From the NCBI GenBank assembly GCA_017591395.1, contig WEDG01004218.1, forward strand, positions 124,001-188,000: a stretch of 64,000 bases of DNA, read 5' to 3'. This stretch comes from Schistocephalus solidus (Eukaryota > Platyhelminthes > Cestoda > Diphyllobothriidea > Diphyllobothriidae). This document shows, piece after piece, positions 1 through 12,800 of this stretch. The notes under the pieces were generated by a model. The model saw nothing but the letters and a program-made list of their open reading frames with translations, was not told the origin of the DNA and did not search any database. Numbering within the stretch: the first letter of the stretch is position 1; the number at the start of each line of letters is the position of its first letter. The translations under genes were made by a program, and so were the position numbers.

Positions 1-3000
1 GTTGTCAATGATTGTATTAAAAAAAATTACAGTGCGTTTCATTAAAGGGCGGACAATGTAAATAACTGTGACAGTGTGCATTATTAATGCACTAGCCGTA
101 GTTGAATATAAGTGCTAACAGTATGCTCACCCCTTATAAAAAGTGTACAATTATATGGTTCTCATTCAAAAAACCTTTCAAAATATTATATTCCTGCATT
201 TAATAATGATGCTCGCGCGGCATTTATCTGACTTTATATGTGATTTATCAAGTTACAAAAATGTACTTAAGACATTCTAAGCAATCTATTATATCATATA
301 AAAATTCCTTGAAATTTAGTCAAGAAAATTTGAATCAAGTTGAAATAACTTACAAGAAATAATGCACCAACAGCCACTCCTAGAAATTGTGCTTGCAAGA
401 TAATACAAATTATAATTAACCTTATGTGAGATGAGGCTCCCTTTAAAGACGATAGCCACACATTTCCATATGAAAGTTTCATAATGCATGAAAAGTAATT
501 TGCATAATAGTTGATAATATTCTGTCAAATGGTAAATTTTTGATTATGCTTTTCCGTAGTAAATGTTTGTATATACTTTTATATTATCAAAAGAATTGGA
601 AGTTTAGCAACGTTTTTATCCTTCTTTGTTTCATCTTCACACCTTGTATATTTCACAAGTTACCATCAAAAACGATTGATATTTTACACGGGTTAATGCA
701 TTTTAGCATTTCGTATATCACATTTTGCTACAAATTGGCATAATATCGTAATGAAAGTTTCTTACTCTAACATTTATGGTGTTATTACTTTTGGCTTGTT
801 ACATAATTGTCTACCTACTGAAAACATTGCATGGGGTTATTTGAAATGATACATCATTTTGCCAATCACAAACACTTAAAGCCCAGAGTTTCAATGCAAC
901 CTCACTGGCTTTTGTTATTTTGTTCGCCATTATAACTTGGATATGGATAACAAAACATATACATTTGAACTGAAAAGAAACTTTTTCTGCAAAACCGAAA
1001 GTTTCTCTGCACTCAGGCTCAAATAGACGCTCGTGCATAAAACTGTTACCTAGTTCTTTATGCTTCCGTGGATCGTAAGGAGAGGCATTTGTGGGCAAAC
1101 AATAATAGAACTATTTACAAACTCTGCGATAACAGGGATAAAAACAACAATTTAGCTGCATTAGATGCCAATGCACAACTTCGCGTGCTTTCTTAACTTT
1201 CTGAGTTTTAACCATAAATCTACTTTTCAAAGGCGCCAGATGAAGTGAGAGCTCAGGGTTTATTCAATTCCTTGCCCAAAATTTCGTCTTAACGTTTGAA
1301 ATGCTTTTAAACATTAAAAGGCAAAGATCTGTTATACAGAACCTGGTGATTACATAAAAATTCGGGGACAACAGGCGCAGGCAGTGACAAGTATAACGAA
1401 ATATTAAAGGAAATTTTATGATGCATTTCCCATTAGAGACGATTACTTGCGTGGTGTTTTAGTACCTATTTTTAAGCAGCTCAACCAAAAACAACCTCTA
1501 ATACTTCAGAATTTCAGCTTGAAATACCATTTTAACCGCTTGCAAAAACCTGACTTAAAAAAATGATAACTAAATTTGTATAAAATATTTTTTCAATTTA
1601 TTTTCAATACATTTTGTGCAAAATTATATCGTCTTAAAACTTTATTACTTAAGAAAATGTATTTTTTCGATTTTGTAAACCTTTTCAAATTCCAAATAAT
1701 TTAAAAACGATATGCTGTTGCATTTTTGTCTTTTTTGAGACAATCAACCAAAATAATTTAGAAAATCAAATATGAACTGAAATATAACATTTTTCTGGCA
1801 GAGTAGTGAGGTTGTTCGTCAAAACCCCCAGCTTGGTAATTTCCAGTGGTTTTAACTTTTCATTAACAGCTCATTGGTATCTCAGCTAAATGAAGCAAAG
1901 CTTAAAGTTAGAATTGATTGCCATTTTCCCGGTTTTTACGACTTCGTCCTTAAATGCTTTATAACAATCTTGCCCCTAAGTACATTTGAAATTACCGTGT
2001 TCCGTTTTTAACCGTTTTTTCTTATTCTGTTACCCTTATGCAGACACTGCGAGAACTGAAAAAATCAGTTTAAGGTACATAGTGGCTGAAATGGCCTGAA
2101 ATTTTGAGATTAATTCCGTAATTTAATTGCATCAGTAGCTGTAAAACTAACCGTATGAGGAAAAAAATAAAGCGAATTCAATGAACGTGAACAACTACAA
2201 CACCATGGCCACCTGTCACCTGGCTTTTTGCATTTTCCTCGAACTTATCACCTGAGACAATCGCAGGTAAGGGTTATAGAGTTACAAGTTGTACAGCATT
2301 TATTGTATATGGCATCCACGCGATCACATGCGTAGTATAACTGTCAACGCATGTCCATTAACTCAATTGACGAAATCCAATAAAACATGAGAAAGAAACT
2401 TTCAAATTATCCTTTGTATCTATCCCTGTATAGGCACTTGAGCAATCAATATTTTACAAAAAGATACTGTTATTATGGAATTTCAGTAATAACGGAAGTC
2501 CTTGAGGTTTTAAAAAATTTAACCACCTCAAAAAGTCTGGAATAATTATCCGCTGGCTTGCGCCGTTATATACCATCCAACTCAACTGGTTTCACGTGAA
2601 AATTTGAGAAACAGAATAATTTGCTGGTCAATTTCATAGAAGAGTGATGGATTGAATTATCAATAGTTTAGCCATGGCTCTTCTTTGTATTTGCCAAAAA
2701 GTCGCTACAGGTGTCCACTTTAATTATTTTCTCGTGAGTCCAGAGGCGAGAACGAGTGATATAATGATGAAAACTAATAGCTCAGCATGAAGTTCTAGTG
2801 TCTCTTACAATAAACTTTATAAACCTTGCGGTATTTACTGCCCTTTCAGTTGATAATGATAGAAAGGATGACAGTGGAGTGCCCTTGTCGGTAAGTCAGT
2901 TTCGTGAACTTCTTTTCGCGAAATAATGCACTAAAGGGATGGATAGTTTTATGTCCTTCGTGGGTGACTTCGCCGCCAACATTCCCCAGACAGACTGTCT

Positions 3001-6000
3001 AAATAGTCATGATTTCAAAATTCGGCAAAAAATAGAATATGATGTGACCAAAGATCGGTTTTTCTGCGACAAAAATGACCAACACGAGTTTCGTGACAAC
3101 AGTTACTCACCGGCTAAAGTTGATAGGTGAAATTACTAATTTAGCTGATAGCCGCTAAATTTAGGGTTAAAATGAATCATATTCTCTCAATATCGTGCTG
3201 AGCAACTTTTTATTTACATTGAACGCTTAAATGAAATAAAAGTCAACCATTTAAGAAAGAAATTTTATAGTTTATTTGGTGTTTTAACGTTAACATATGC
3301 GGTTATAGGCGTTTCCTTAGATTTCTCAAGCAGTTGTGGACTTCATATATTCGCGGTTAGATTTGTGTTTTAATCCGTCTGAAAAAAAGCAAGTTGATTT
3401 TTTATTCCGTCTTCCTATATATTTTCAATTATGGACATTTTCATTCATCAAAAAAATATTCGCATAAAGGAAAATATATTTAAGCGCTGATGTTAAAATT
3501 GTCATGTGACTTACAGATGTTTTATGATCCCTGAATTTCCAACAATCAGAACACTGCAAAACTTATTAGTTGTAAACGAAAAGCTTACCAAAGGTTTTGA
3601 TTATTGAAACGCATCCTTTTTATCTCTACTTTTATGCATGGTATCTTTTCTCGGGACAAGAATACCAGCATTACTTTTTCGAAGAATATGCGTTGATATT
3701 TTTATTAAATATTTATCATATTTAGACAATAGTTTGGTCGGAAAAGGGACGTAGATTTTTAAAAATTAACCACAGTGGTATTTAGAGTTAAGCGATATAT
3801 TTGCTCTGCGTTCACCCGTTGCACAAGTCGCACTATTTACCTTGAATCTTCTTTTCAGAGACCTCGCAAATCTCCACTGTTGAAAGAACTTTTACAGGCT
3901 AAAGACATGTCTTAATGGCATAAAGACCGGCCTGTTGGCACGAGCATTTGAGTACAAAAGTCTCAAAATACCAATTCCATTGAAGACGTGCCAAAAAAAT
4001 GTTGAAGGAAAATAAGCATGAAACAGAGATGGGTTTACCCATTCAAACATATATATAACAGTATAAATTTGGAGTTCAGTTTTGACATCGCCCAGTAATT
4101 ACCGGAAAAATTTACAACAGTATAAAGGCAATGATGGAAAATACTTGAAATCAGCACATTGAACCTTTAAATGCCGCAATATCCAGTGCCGAGGCCATAT
4201 GCTTGCTGAACAGTTTTCAATACCGACTCTAACATTTAATAAATAACATTTTGCTTCGTTTGCAGGACGAGATGATTCTTGTATTCTCAGTTGTGAGCCG
4301 AGAAATGAAGTGCAAACTTCTCTATGAAGAAAAACATTTATATATCTGGGCCATATGTATACTTGAATTTAAAAATATTCATGCAATCACTGGAACAGAA
4401 ATTTGCTGGTATAGTGCCGAATTGTCGACGGTTGACCTAGTATTTAGGCCATGAATTCGCTTACTATTTCTTCTTTTTAAGATATGACCAGCAGTTAATC
4501 CCTAGAATGCATTTAGCTTTACGGGAAGTATTTATTAACGCTAGTATGGATTAAAATGCATTTGGTTGACTTTGTTTTTAATTTAATCCTACCTACTTTT
4601 GCCTTTCAAGTAGCGATTTAGGCGCCTAAATGAGGTTATAAACAAATGTTTATGTTATTATTTCGTTTGCACAAATGCATGCTTTTGCTAGGGTGTTCAA
4701 GGAAAAAACTGTAAGTAGGAATTTCCAAACAAGTTAACCTCTCCTCCAGTCCATATGGATTTATAGAAGGCTCTTAAATTATAGCCTTACTTTATCCTAA
4801 CAACATTATGTTCATGCATTCCTAAATGTATCTTCGGATTTCTGACCTGAGTTGTTTGTTGTTTGTTTAGGGTGGTCATCTCTCTTGATATCTGCTCAAT
4901 TATGTTCAATGTAAGCTATCAAACAGCCGTATGCGTGACAATCACTTTTAAGTAGATTTTGGCTGCCCATGTGTTTTTATTATCACAATTCCTCTTGAAT
5001 AAATTTTCCTATTCCCGGTTATTCCGCTTTCTTTGTTCTTTCAGGTACTTACTTTTCAATTTCAAGTGGACCGTCTATTACAAAATATTTTCTGTAATTT
5101 AACATTGACCTTCCATTTACCTCCACGTTTAATGGTTTTCGGATGCTAATTTATTGAACTAAATTGTTTCTTGTATTTTAGGCTACAGAATAGCCTGCAA
5201 CCGGAAGAAAAAAGAAACACTTTTTATAAAATTCTCCTTATTTTTATACAGACTAGAGCTTACCCGAAGAACACCTTTAAAGAGCAATGCGGGATGGTTT
5301 AAATGACTTATTCTGGTGGACATATATGTTTGAATTTTATTTCTGGTTCATGGAAGTCTACAATTTCTGTGTACGTAGCATCCATATTCATGATAAATTC
5401 TTCCTTTCTCACGATGAAATTCATTCACCCTTAGCTTACTTTTGCATCTTTGCTAACCTTTCCGTTAAAATATGAGATTTTGCTTATTTCCATAACAAGC
5501 ATTGCTCTACATTTCGTGTTTCATCTACTGACCTAAGACTCACTCCACAGTTTTAAATAATCTGAAAACATTTAAGAAGATATCATCACTTAGAAATTGG
5601 TTTTTTAACAAAATAAACGTATTCCTTTTCCGTCACTGTCATATTCAAAACAGAACTGTGGTCAGCACCAATCGTTCAGATTGAATAGGTTGCTACTAAC
5701 ATTTTAGGGAATCGGATGAGTTCAATATCGGCTTATTCTGATTGCACTAGCTCTTTGAACAAATTTCATTAGCTCACAAATTTAGTCAAGTGTGCAATAA
5801 AGAGAGTAGTACACATTCTACTAGGTACCCATGTCCATCTAACATACAATCTTCCGACAGTTATTATATTCATTTTTTCAGCTGATGCCGTTCGATCAGT
5901 CAACGTTGGTTTTTTCAAATGCTCAAGGGATTTTTGATCAATCTTGGCTTTTTCTGGATACGCTTGTTTGTGCTGATGTAAACTATCACAAAATTGATAA

Positions 6001-6661
6001 CTATTATACGTCCATTGGGTTGTTGAAAAAAAGAGGACTGATCTGTTCCACTTTACGAATGTTATTTCAGTCAATTTTCGCCTACATAGAAACAGGAAAA
6101 CGAAGTCGGTAAAAACGCTTCAGAAATTTGAAGGTGGTTCAATGCAATCAACCATGCTTCTGGAAATCTGCATAAACGTTCTACTCTTATTTTTACATTT
6201 TCTTGAACAGGTTTTTACTTTTTATATTTGCGCATTCTTAGATTTTGTTATCCACTGATTAGTCATTCAGGAAAATGGTTTAACTAGCTAAATTTTAAGC
6301 AGTGATAACTTTTCCGTTCAATCATAAAATATGCTTGTTCCACGCATTGTTTTTTTAGTCCCCAGGTAGGAAAACCATCCTTGCGCAACAGCCTTCACTA
6401 TTTCTTCCCTCTAATTTAGCACAGGCAGAATATTGTGTTATCTGACGTTCATCGGTTAACTAGGGTTAGGAATAATATCAGGGATATTTAGTGTGTTTTT
6501 AAATCTGCACATAGTCCCTCCAGAAAGGCGAATAAAGACTATTTTGTGAATTGGTGATGTGTGATGCATAGCAGATTTGAAAAATTCATTTGAAAGATAC
6601 AAGATTTAAGTATGCGTTTTTGAAGCCCCAGAAGACGTCGATGCTGAACTCTTGTGAGAAA
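1..6661. other. AT-rich 3' flank without recognised genes
   Basis: Open frames are short (the longest about 100 codons) and lack splice-site context or protein-like composition. I see no SINE, Penelope or inverted-repeat element copies here, in contrast to the rest of the window. Stretches such as 1550-1760 and 3400-3480 are strongly AT-rich low-complexity sequence. Confidence 0.5.
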
Positions 6662-6667
6662 TTTATT
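6662..6667 (-). terminator. Candidate polyadenylation signal AATAAA
   Basis: AATAAA on the minus strand about 260 bases past the stop codon at 6926. It is the first such hexamer downstream of the stop and would give a 3' UTR of roughly 280 bases. Known only by motif and position. Confidence 0.35.
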
Positions 6668-6925
6668 TGAAATAGATTTTAAATGTGTCTTAAAACCTTA
6701 CATAAGTTGCCAGAAAAGGTATAGGAATATGCAACATTTTAGGAAATGCCAGCCGCTTGATTATTCCAGATGGAGACCTCGTTCCAGCAAGAAATTCCCA
6801 TAGGTCGACTGTCTGCCATGAGCTGTTCACAGGCCACTTGCAGCTTTAGGGGAGGCATTTGAGGTGGTGTTGACTCCAAGTCTCCTCCTTTAGGTTGAAC
6901 CGCATTCTTAAAACTTTCCGGTGGT

Positions 6926-7537
6926 TCAATTAGACATGTATTTAGGCTCTCGGTTTGAACGAGTCACCTCTTCTGTTTGACCATTTAGAATCTTGGATTT
7001 TGTTTTTTTCGAAGCATCGGAGGAGGGCAGATGAAGGTTCTCTTTTGCATCATGGGCAGATACCGCTGGGTAGTTCGGTGAATTATCGAAACCAATCCAC
7101 TGTTGAGCAGGGAATGGATTTTTAGCTGACATGCTAATCGGCAAGCACTGTTCCACCTTGGGGTGCGCCGGTTGTGTTTTCGGGGGACAGTTGAGGTCAC
7201 TTGATGGGCGAACAGTGTTAAGCGATGCCAGTGGCGAGGAAAAGGGGTGACTACTGACTGGAACGGAGAATCTATCACTCTCTATCGATCCGTTGCCCGA
7301 GAAGGCTGAGTTCACCTCCATTGAAGTGCAATGGGACACATTATAGCCGTATGCTGCAATGTTTCCGCTGCAGGTTTGTGACGAGACCAACTCCGTCATG
7401 TCACAGGCACGGGACACTGGAAATGCATTGCCTCCATTCACTGAGCGGTTCGTGCTTGGGCTGCTTCTAGTTCCAGAGCTGGGTTTGCCCAGTGAAGTAT
7501 GTCGTAAATATTTCGGAGTAAGTTTGCCATCGTTTGC
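6926..7537 (-). CDS. eva-1: Last exon: C-terminal cytoplasmic tail
   Basis: From acceptor TTTTAGTACTATCAG at 7538-7539 the frame is open for 203 codons to TGA at 6926-6928. The protein is Ser/Thr/Pro/Asn-rich and disordered, with tyrosine-containing patches such as AYGYNVS and a Lys-rich run near the end (KKTKSK), finishing KYMSN. An open frame of this length is unusual in this AT-rich region, and composition is protein-like. It is on the same strand and downstream of the membrane exon, so I assign it to the same gene. The best acceptor gives phase 0 while the best upstream donor (10165) gives phase 1. An internal AG at 7442-7443 (CGCTCAG|TG) would fit phase 1 but lacks a pyrimidine tract. 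Either an exon is missing in 7.5-10.2 kb or one boundary is wrong. No domain recognised. Confidence 0.55.
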   Translation of the reverse strand, partial: ANDGKLTPKYLRHTSLGKPSSGTRSSPSTNRSVNGGNAFPVSRACDMTELVSSQTCSGNIAAYGYNVSHCTSMEVNSAFSGNGSIESDRFSVPVSSHPFSSPLASLNTVRPSSDLNCPPKTQPAHPKVEQCLPISMSAKNPFPAQQWIGFDNSPNYPAVSAHDAKENLHLPSSDASKKTKSKILNGQTEEVTRSNREPKYMSN

Positions 7538-10164
7538 CTGATAGTACTAAAATGGAAGATTAAATTACAATAAGGGATGGAATAATGGTAATCTATGTGA
7601 TCACGTCTATGGGTATAAAACGTCGGCCACATTACTCATTCGCCTAGCCGGTTTTGAACGTTGTTATTTCTGCATGCAAATTATGCTTATGAATAATTCT
7701 TTAGTCAAAATGCTCAAATTTTTGAGCGGAAATCAATAGTACATCATAAATTTGACAATATCTAAACTACTGCCTTTAGAAGTCTTCGAAAATGCAAACG
7801 CAATTTTCCCGAGAAAAAGGGAATCTAAGCTTTGGTTTTACAAAACAAAACGAGCTTACTTCGCAAATGGTATTTTTCTCTGAGGAAATCAAATCAAACA
7901 ACTCCTAAACAAGCTAGTTATATTTAGAAAACAGACCATTTATCGAGTTAGAAATAAGGGCAGATGCAATCATGGTCCACGCGACCATTTGCATAAAAAT
8001 GTTCCCAATAAACCATTGATTCAGTGTATTTCAATAAATATCATATTCTTTTAATTTTTATGGCAAATGATCTAGAACATGTTCCATACGCCGTCGATTC
8101 TGGACGATAAGGATGGTAATGCATAGGCTGACATTTCAAGGGCACTCAGTCGGTCAGCGGATTTCACCGTGCCAACAAGTATACGTTAATTTGATATAAG
8201 ACATTTCTTTTGATTCGCTCAAAATTGTATTCAAATAATTGCATCTGCTTAGTCTTTTCACTTTTTTATGACAGTGAGGGCCCTTTCAGGATGTGAAGTT
8301 GTGACATTTTATATAGTAATGATGACGCTCCAGGCGAAATCAAGTGAAAGTATCCTTTTGGTTTAAAACTGTAAAATTACACTAAATTCATAAGAAAGCG
8401 TTAAAAAATCCGAACTAAACCCATATGCCAGTGGCTAACCGTCATACCTAATTCTCCCTGGATATAACCTTAGTGCACACTGTAATAATGGACTATTTTC
8501 AAATGCTTTTATGTCGTGCTGTTTTATAAACTTAGCTATGTAAATTAACAATCTTTACTTGGTTTAACAATTAAGCTGGCTCTTTCACAGCGACAATCGA
8601 CGCTTTTAAAGTACATACTTTTCATAAATAAATGCTATTTCTTAAAGAAAGTAAGGTTAAGTTAAATATAAGATTGTTTTCAGATTCCACTTAGTCGTTC
8701 ATTATTAATTCGGTGTTTTATCCATTCATTTGGCCGTTTTCAATTGAATGGAAACCTATTGCAAAGGTTGTCAAGTTAAATGAGAAAAACTAGGTACTTT
8801 GGCGGCATTAAGGATCATGAATGTAGTCTAAATAACTGCGTAACTAATGTTGACCACGAATGCTGTTGGAGAAATTCGTATACGTTTTCAAGCACCGGGT
8901 AAATTTTGATGGTTAATTACTTAGATTAATAACAAATTTCACGCATTTATTTTGGGCTTGTTTGTTAATTTTCGGATAAATACCTCGAATTAATTCCGGT
9001 GAGTTACTCCTCCCTGCGGTTGGTGGTATTGCTTTCGCTTGAATTATCAAACCACGTTAAAACCGAGATAAACCGTTATTTTTGAGATGGGCCACTGCAG
9101 AACTTTTCAATGAATAACCCTGTGCACACCGGCATTTTCGTGAAGCAAAACTGCTTCAGAATTTGAACAAACCAGGATAATCTGAAGACTATGCAATGAA
9201 CACCGTGGTTTGCGTAAAGATTAGAGTTACAGTGATATCCTAGGAAGGAACCCAGCAAAACAAATAAACTTGCATTACATTTTCAGCTATCTCAGTACCC
9301 TTTTTAACCTCTGCCTGAAACCAGTGCATATTTTGGAAAAATATCCCTTTATCTTACCAGTAACGAATAGTGATTGTTTTAGTTTCCTTAATGAAAAATA
9401 TTCAAAAATTAATAAATACAGGTGATTGCGTCCACGTACTGAATAAATATTTATACCACAAAGAAAAAAGTAGATGATAAGATAATAAATGCCATTTATA
9501 TCGTTAAGTGAATTCCAGTTTGATGTATCAAGAACCTGAAATTTTCGTATTTGTAAAATGACTTTATACAGTTAACATGAAAGGATATTTAACGTAAAAA
9601 ATTACGGGACAATAATCAGTAACAAAATCATTTTTAAATACTTTCAGGGTATTTTTAACATCAAAAACCTACTTTAATAAGCTTATCTGCAGGACTTCAA
9701 CATTTATTACTATATCGGTTAATATTTTTCGGACTTTGACAAGGATTTTCGGTCTTCGTTTTATGCAATGATTCACACATGCTGGAAGCTTCAACTAATT
9801 CCTCTGCAGTAAGAGATATTTAATCCCATTTTCTCTGATCTCACAACACAAATAAAAGAAATCTGTCCGAAATCCCTTTTATTCGCGTTAGGTGGACGCT
9901 CTAATATCAGCTTGAAAGACTGCGTCAACTATAGATCGTCGACGAAGTTTTACGTGTCCCAAATGCCATTTTCTAGACGTCTGCTTTTCTTGCAGTTACT
10001 GCTTTTTTGCCACTAAAATCACTGAAGGTTAAGAGGCAACTTACCGAAAGCTGCGCATAAGCCTGAGATCCTCCTTCAGTTGGAGGACACTTGAAGAACA
10101 GTGGACCACTTTTAGTCACAAACCCATCATGGTGGCCTGTGTTCTAAAGCGTAAGGAATATCAC
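7538..10164 (-). other. Intron between tail exons
   Basis: AT-rich, no recognised repeat. Because the flanking exon phases disagree, a small exon of length 2 mod 3 could be hidden here; I did not find a convincing one. Confidence 0.4.
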
Positions 10165-10699
10165 CTTGATATTTTCCAGAATAACCCTGTAGATTTTCCG
10201 TTGAAGGCATATCATCCAGAGGCCAGACGATATCACTTAGCTGTGCGTGAGGAGCATAGCCTGGAAAGACGGCGTTCTCGGACATATGCTGCATAGGACA
10301 TTGATAGGAGAGGTGCTGATCCGCTTGCTGCTGCAAATATACGTAGTTACTTCCGGTACTGTTCTGCTTTAGAACTCGAACGGTCAATCGTCTCGACGAG
10401 GGACATTTGCACATGAGTGTCTGAGAAGGAGTGGCGGCTGGTGGAGACGGACAATTTATTCTTGGATGGAGAGTTAGTCAAATTCCCAGATGGTATTCGT
10501 GGTCCAAAATTAATCAGTTTCTTTTTACGATTCCGAAATCCGATTATCACCAAGGTTATGAGAATGGCAGTGAGAGCGGATAGGCCAACTATCACTCCCA
10601 GTACGATAGAATGTAGTGATGGGGATTTTTCGGCCTTTCCAGAATCCTTTAACGCGGTAGATGGAACCTCTTTCTTTGGAATCCTCGGCCATTCATACT
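10165..10699 (-). CDS. eva-1: Exon(s): transmembrane helix and proximal cytoplasmic tail, with an unresolved frame change
   Basis: Acceptor GTTTTTTTAG opens a phase-1 exon that fits the 25.2 kb exon (G+AG = Glu). Reading continues about 33 residues to a hydrophobic helix IVLGVIVGLSALTAILITL (extended by VIIGF), then RNRKKK, a stop-transfer signal. The tail is Ser/Thr-rich and ends at TAA after KAEQYRK. The next frame (+1) is open across the same bases and onward, containing NYVYLQQQ and YSGKYQ, to a plausible donor CAAG|GTGATA at 10165 (phase 1). So either a one-base frameshift exists, or a short intron of length 1 mod 3 lies inside, ending at the acceptor-like TACGTATATTTGCAG. The helix and upstream frame are secure; the 10165 end is tentative. 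The opposite-strand open frame here is a shadow. Confidence 0.6.
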
Positions 10700-10870
10700 C
10701 TAAAAAAACACTGCTTAAAGCGTATCGGTAGGCAAATTGATAGATGTGTTTTGCGAAATGAACACTCAAAAAGTAAAAAGGAATAACCTCCGGAATGTGA
10801 AATTTGCAGCATCTTTAAATTAAATTGCTTTAAACTTGCTGTTAAAATGCAGCTTATAAATTTAATCGAT

Positions 10871-10894
10871 AGTTATTATTATTATTATTTTTAT
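10871..10894 (+). repeat. (TTA)n microsatellite
   Basis: Five to six uninterrupted TTA units followed by T-rich sequence. Confidence 0.7.
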
Positions 10895-12680
10895 TTGTGC
10901 AGTCTAAAAATTGAATTTGAATGAGGTAACGCTTTCCTAGAGGTACGCGATTTCGGATCGTTTTATAGATAAGACGCTCTACTTCTACCCTATGTAGGTT
11001 CGTGTGAAAGCGTCATATAATACTGAAGCACATAAAAGTGGATGCTGTTTTTTCTAACATCTGAAATTTTGTTCTTTTAGATTGAATAGTTCAGCTTCAA
11101 AGCATACCTTTTCTCTTTTTCCACATGTTATGCTGACATACGTGTTTAAGTTACGCATGGTACGTTACATGACGTTTATAATATCTCCGTAAGACTTTCG
11201 CAGTGACACCCTCTCTGAATTATTTTGTAATTTATAATCTGCGAAAAGGTCTTGAGCTAGTTTGGCCTCTAATTTTATGTAAATTATACCGTCTGGAGGT
11301 TTGACAGTCGTTCAGTATATGGCAAAGCATGGCAAGTACAATTTAAATAAAATAGCATTCTCTAAGTTTATTTTTGGAGAGTTCCAAGCAAGTTAGAACT
11401 CTGTATCTTTGTAACCTATATGATCTTTTAAGCATTGGTGCTGCCATTAGCTAATTAATTTCATTTTAAGCACCTACAATGCGTGACAAAAGATCTGAAA
11501 CTAAAACACTTCATTCTCATGCTTAACTTATTATTTGCTACAGTGTTTGTGCACAGATTCAGCCAAAGCATTAACATATGTTTACCGTCATCCCATAAAC
11601 AATAAGGCAATAAAAACTCTATCAATTGTTTGTACTATTTTCGTTACCGATATCTATATCTCGATTGCAGAAGACTTATGGCTCTAAAAGGACGACTTGC
11701 TGAGAACTGACAAATGTAAAATATATTCACTTCATCGGGACCTGACGTCGTATAACCTTGGGCTGCTTTGTGTTTTTGACACATTGCGCGCGATTCAGGG
11801 CACGCCCAATGGCAAGGACGTCTAGGGTGTTCGTCTCTGTTTCTGTGATTTGGTAGTAGGATACCATATCGGTGAAGCGAGGCTTTAGGATGCTTAAGTG
11901 GCCCTGACCGTCACTAATATAACTTAAACAACTGTCTCCTTTCGCTTTATTTCGGTCTCACATACTGCCAATATTTTCTCCCAGAAAAAGCACCAGATCG
12001 ACTTTATCGCACTGTCGTTCATGCCTACATGCTGCAGTTTATGGCTCCTTTGGATGACTAGACTCTTAATCTGGTGTGATTCATTAGTACGCAGACCACA
12101 GACAGAAAAGCGTATATGACGGGCTTTTGGAATATTCATGACTGGAATGTTTAAACTGTAGATCGCACGCATACAGCAGGTCGATGGTTTGGTTTCAGTT
12201 TCATTTCAATCTGGTTGGTTGCTGAATGAATTCAATGTCGGTAGCAGATGCGTTATCGGTGTACGTTTATTTAAATTCTGTATATGAACAGGCCAGATAA
12301 GAATGCTCACTTTGAAGTCGAGAATTCAGTTTGTCGATTAAAAATACGATTCGAAACAGGGAGGCGATGTAAGCAAGGCATGCGTGACAACCAGCGATAT
12401 TTGCTTTCGATTAAATGTGATTAACTTTATTGCGTAGGGAGGTTAGCCGTTAATTAACCAGTGAGAGGCAAGTTGGGAAAATGAAAAAGGGAAATAATAA
12501 GTTTCGATCGAACACTTAGTTGTATAGGATCGGGCTGGATATTGAGAGACCTCCCATTACCAAACGCAAACCAATTATACAACTAATGAAAGAGGAGTGC
12601 TCATCGAGTGCCATAAAGAGACAGACTCGCTCCGTTGAGCCCTAGGTTTCACTCTTTAGCCGCGCCAGAAATAGATGCCC

Positions 12681-12800
12681 GTGCTACATGGTTAGGGCTT
12701 TGAACTTCTTACCAACAGGTCGTAGGTTCAAAACATAGGCCGGGTTGGTGATGGCTGGCTGATGGCGACTGTAAAGCCCAAAAGTTCCCTTCCATTCTCA
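12681..12800 (+). repeat. tRNA-derived SINE (family 1), diverged copy
   Basis: Head TACATGGTTAGGGC (A-box-like) and GTCGTAGGTTCAAAAC (B-box-like), followed by the family body GGGTTGGTGATGGCTGGCTG. Orientation plus. Confidence 0.6.

Noticed and set aside
7438..7632. Overlapping minus-strand open frame at the start of the last exon
   Set aside because: It crosses the acceptor into intron sequence and is in a different frame from the long 203-codon tail.
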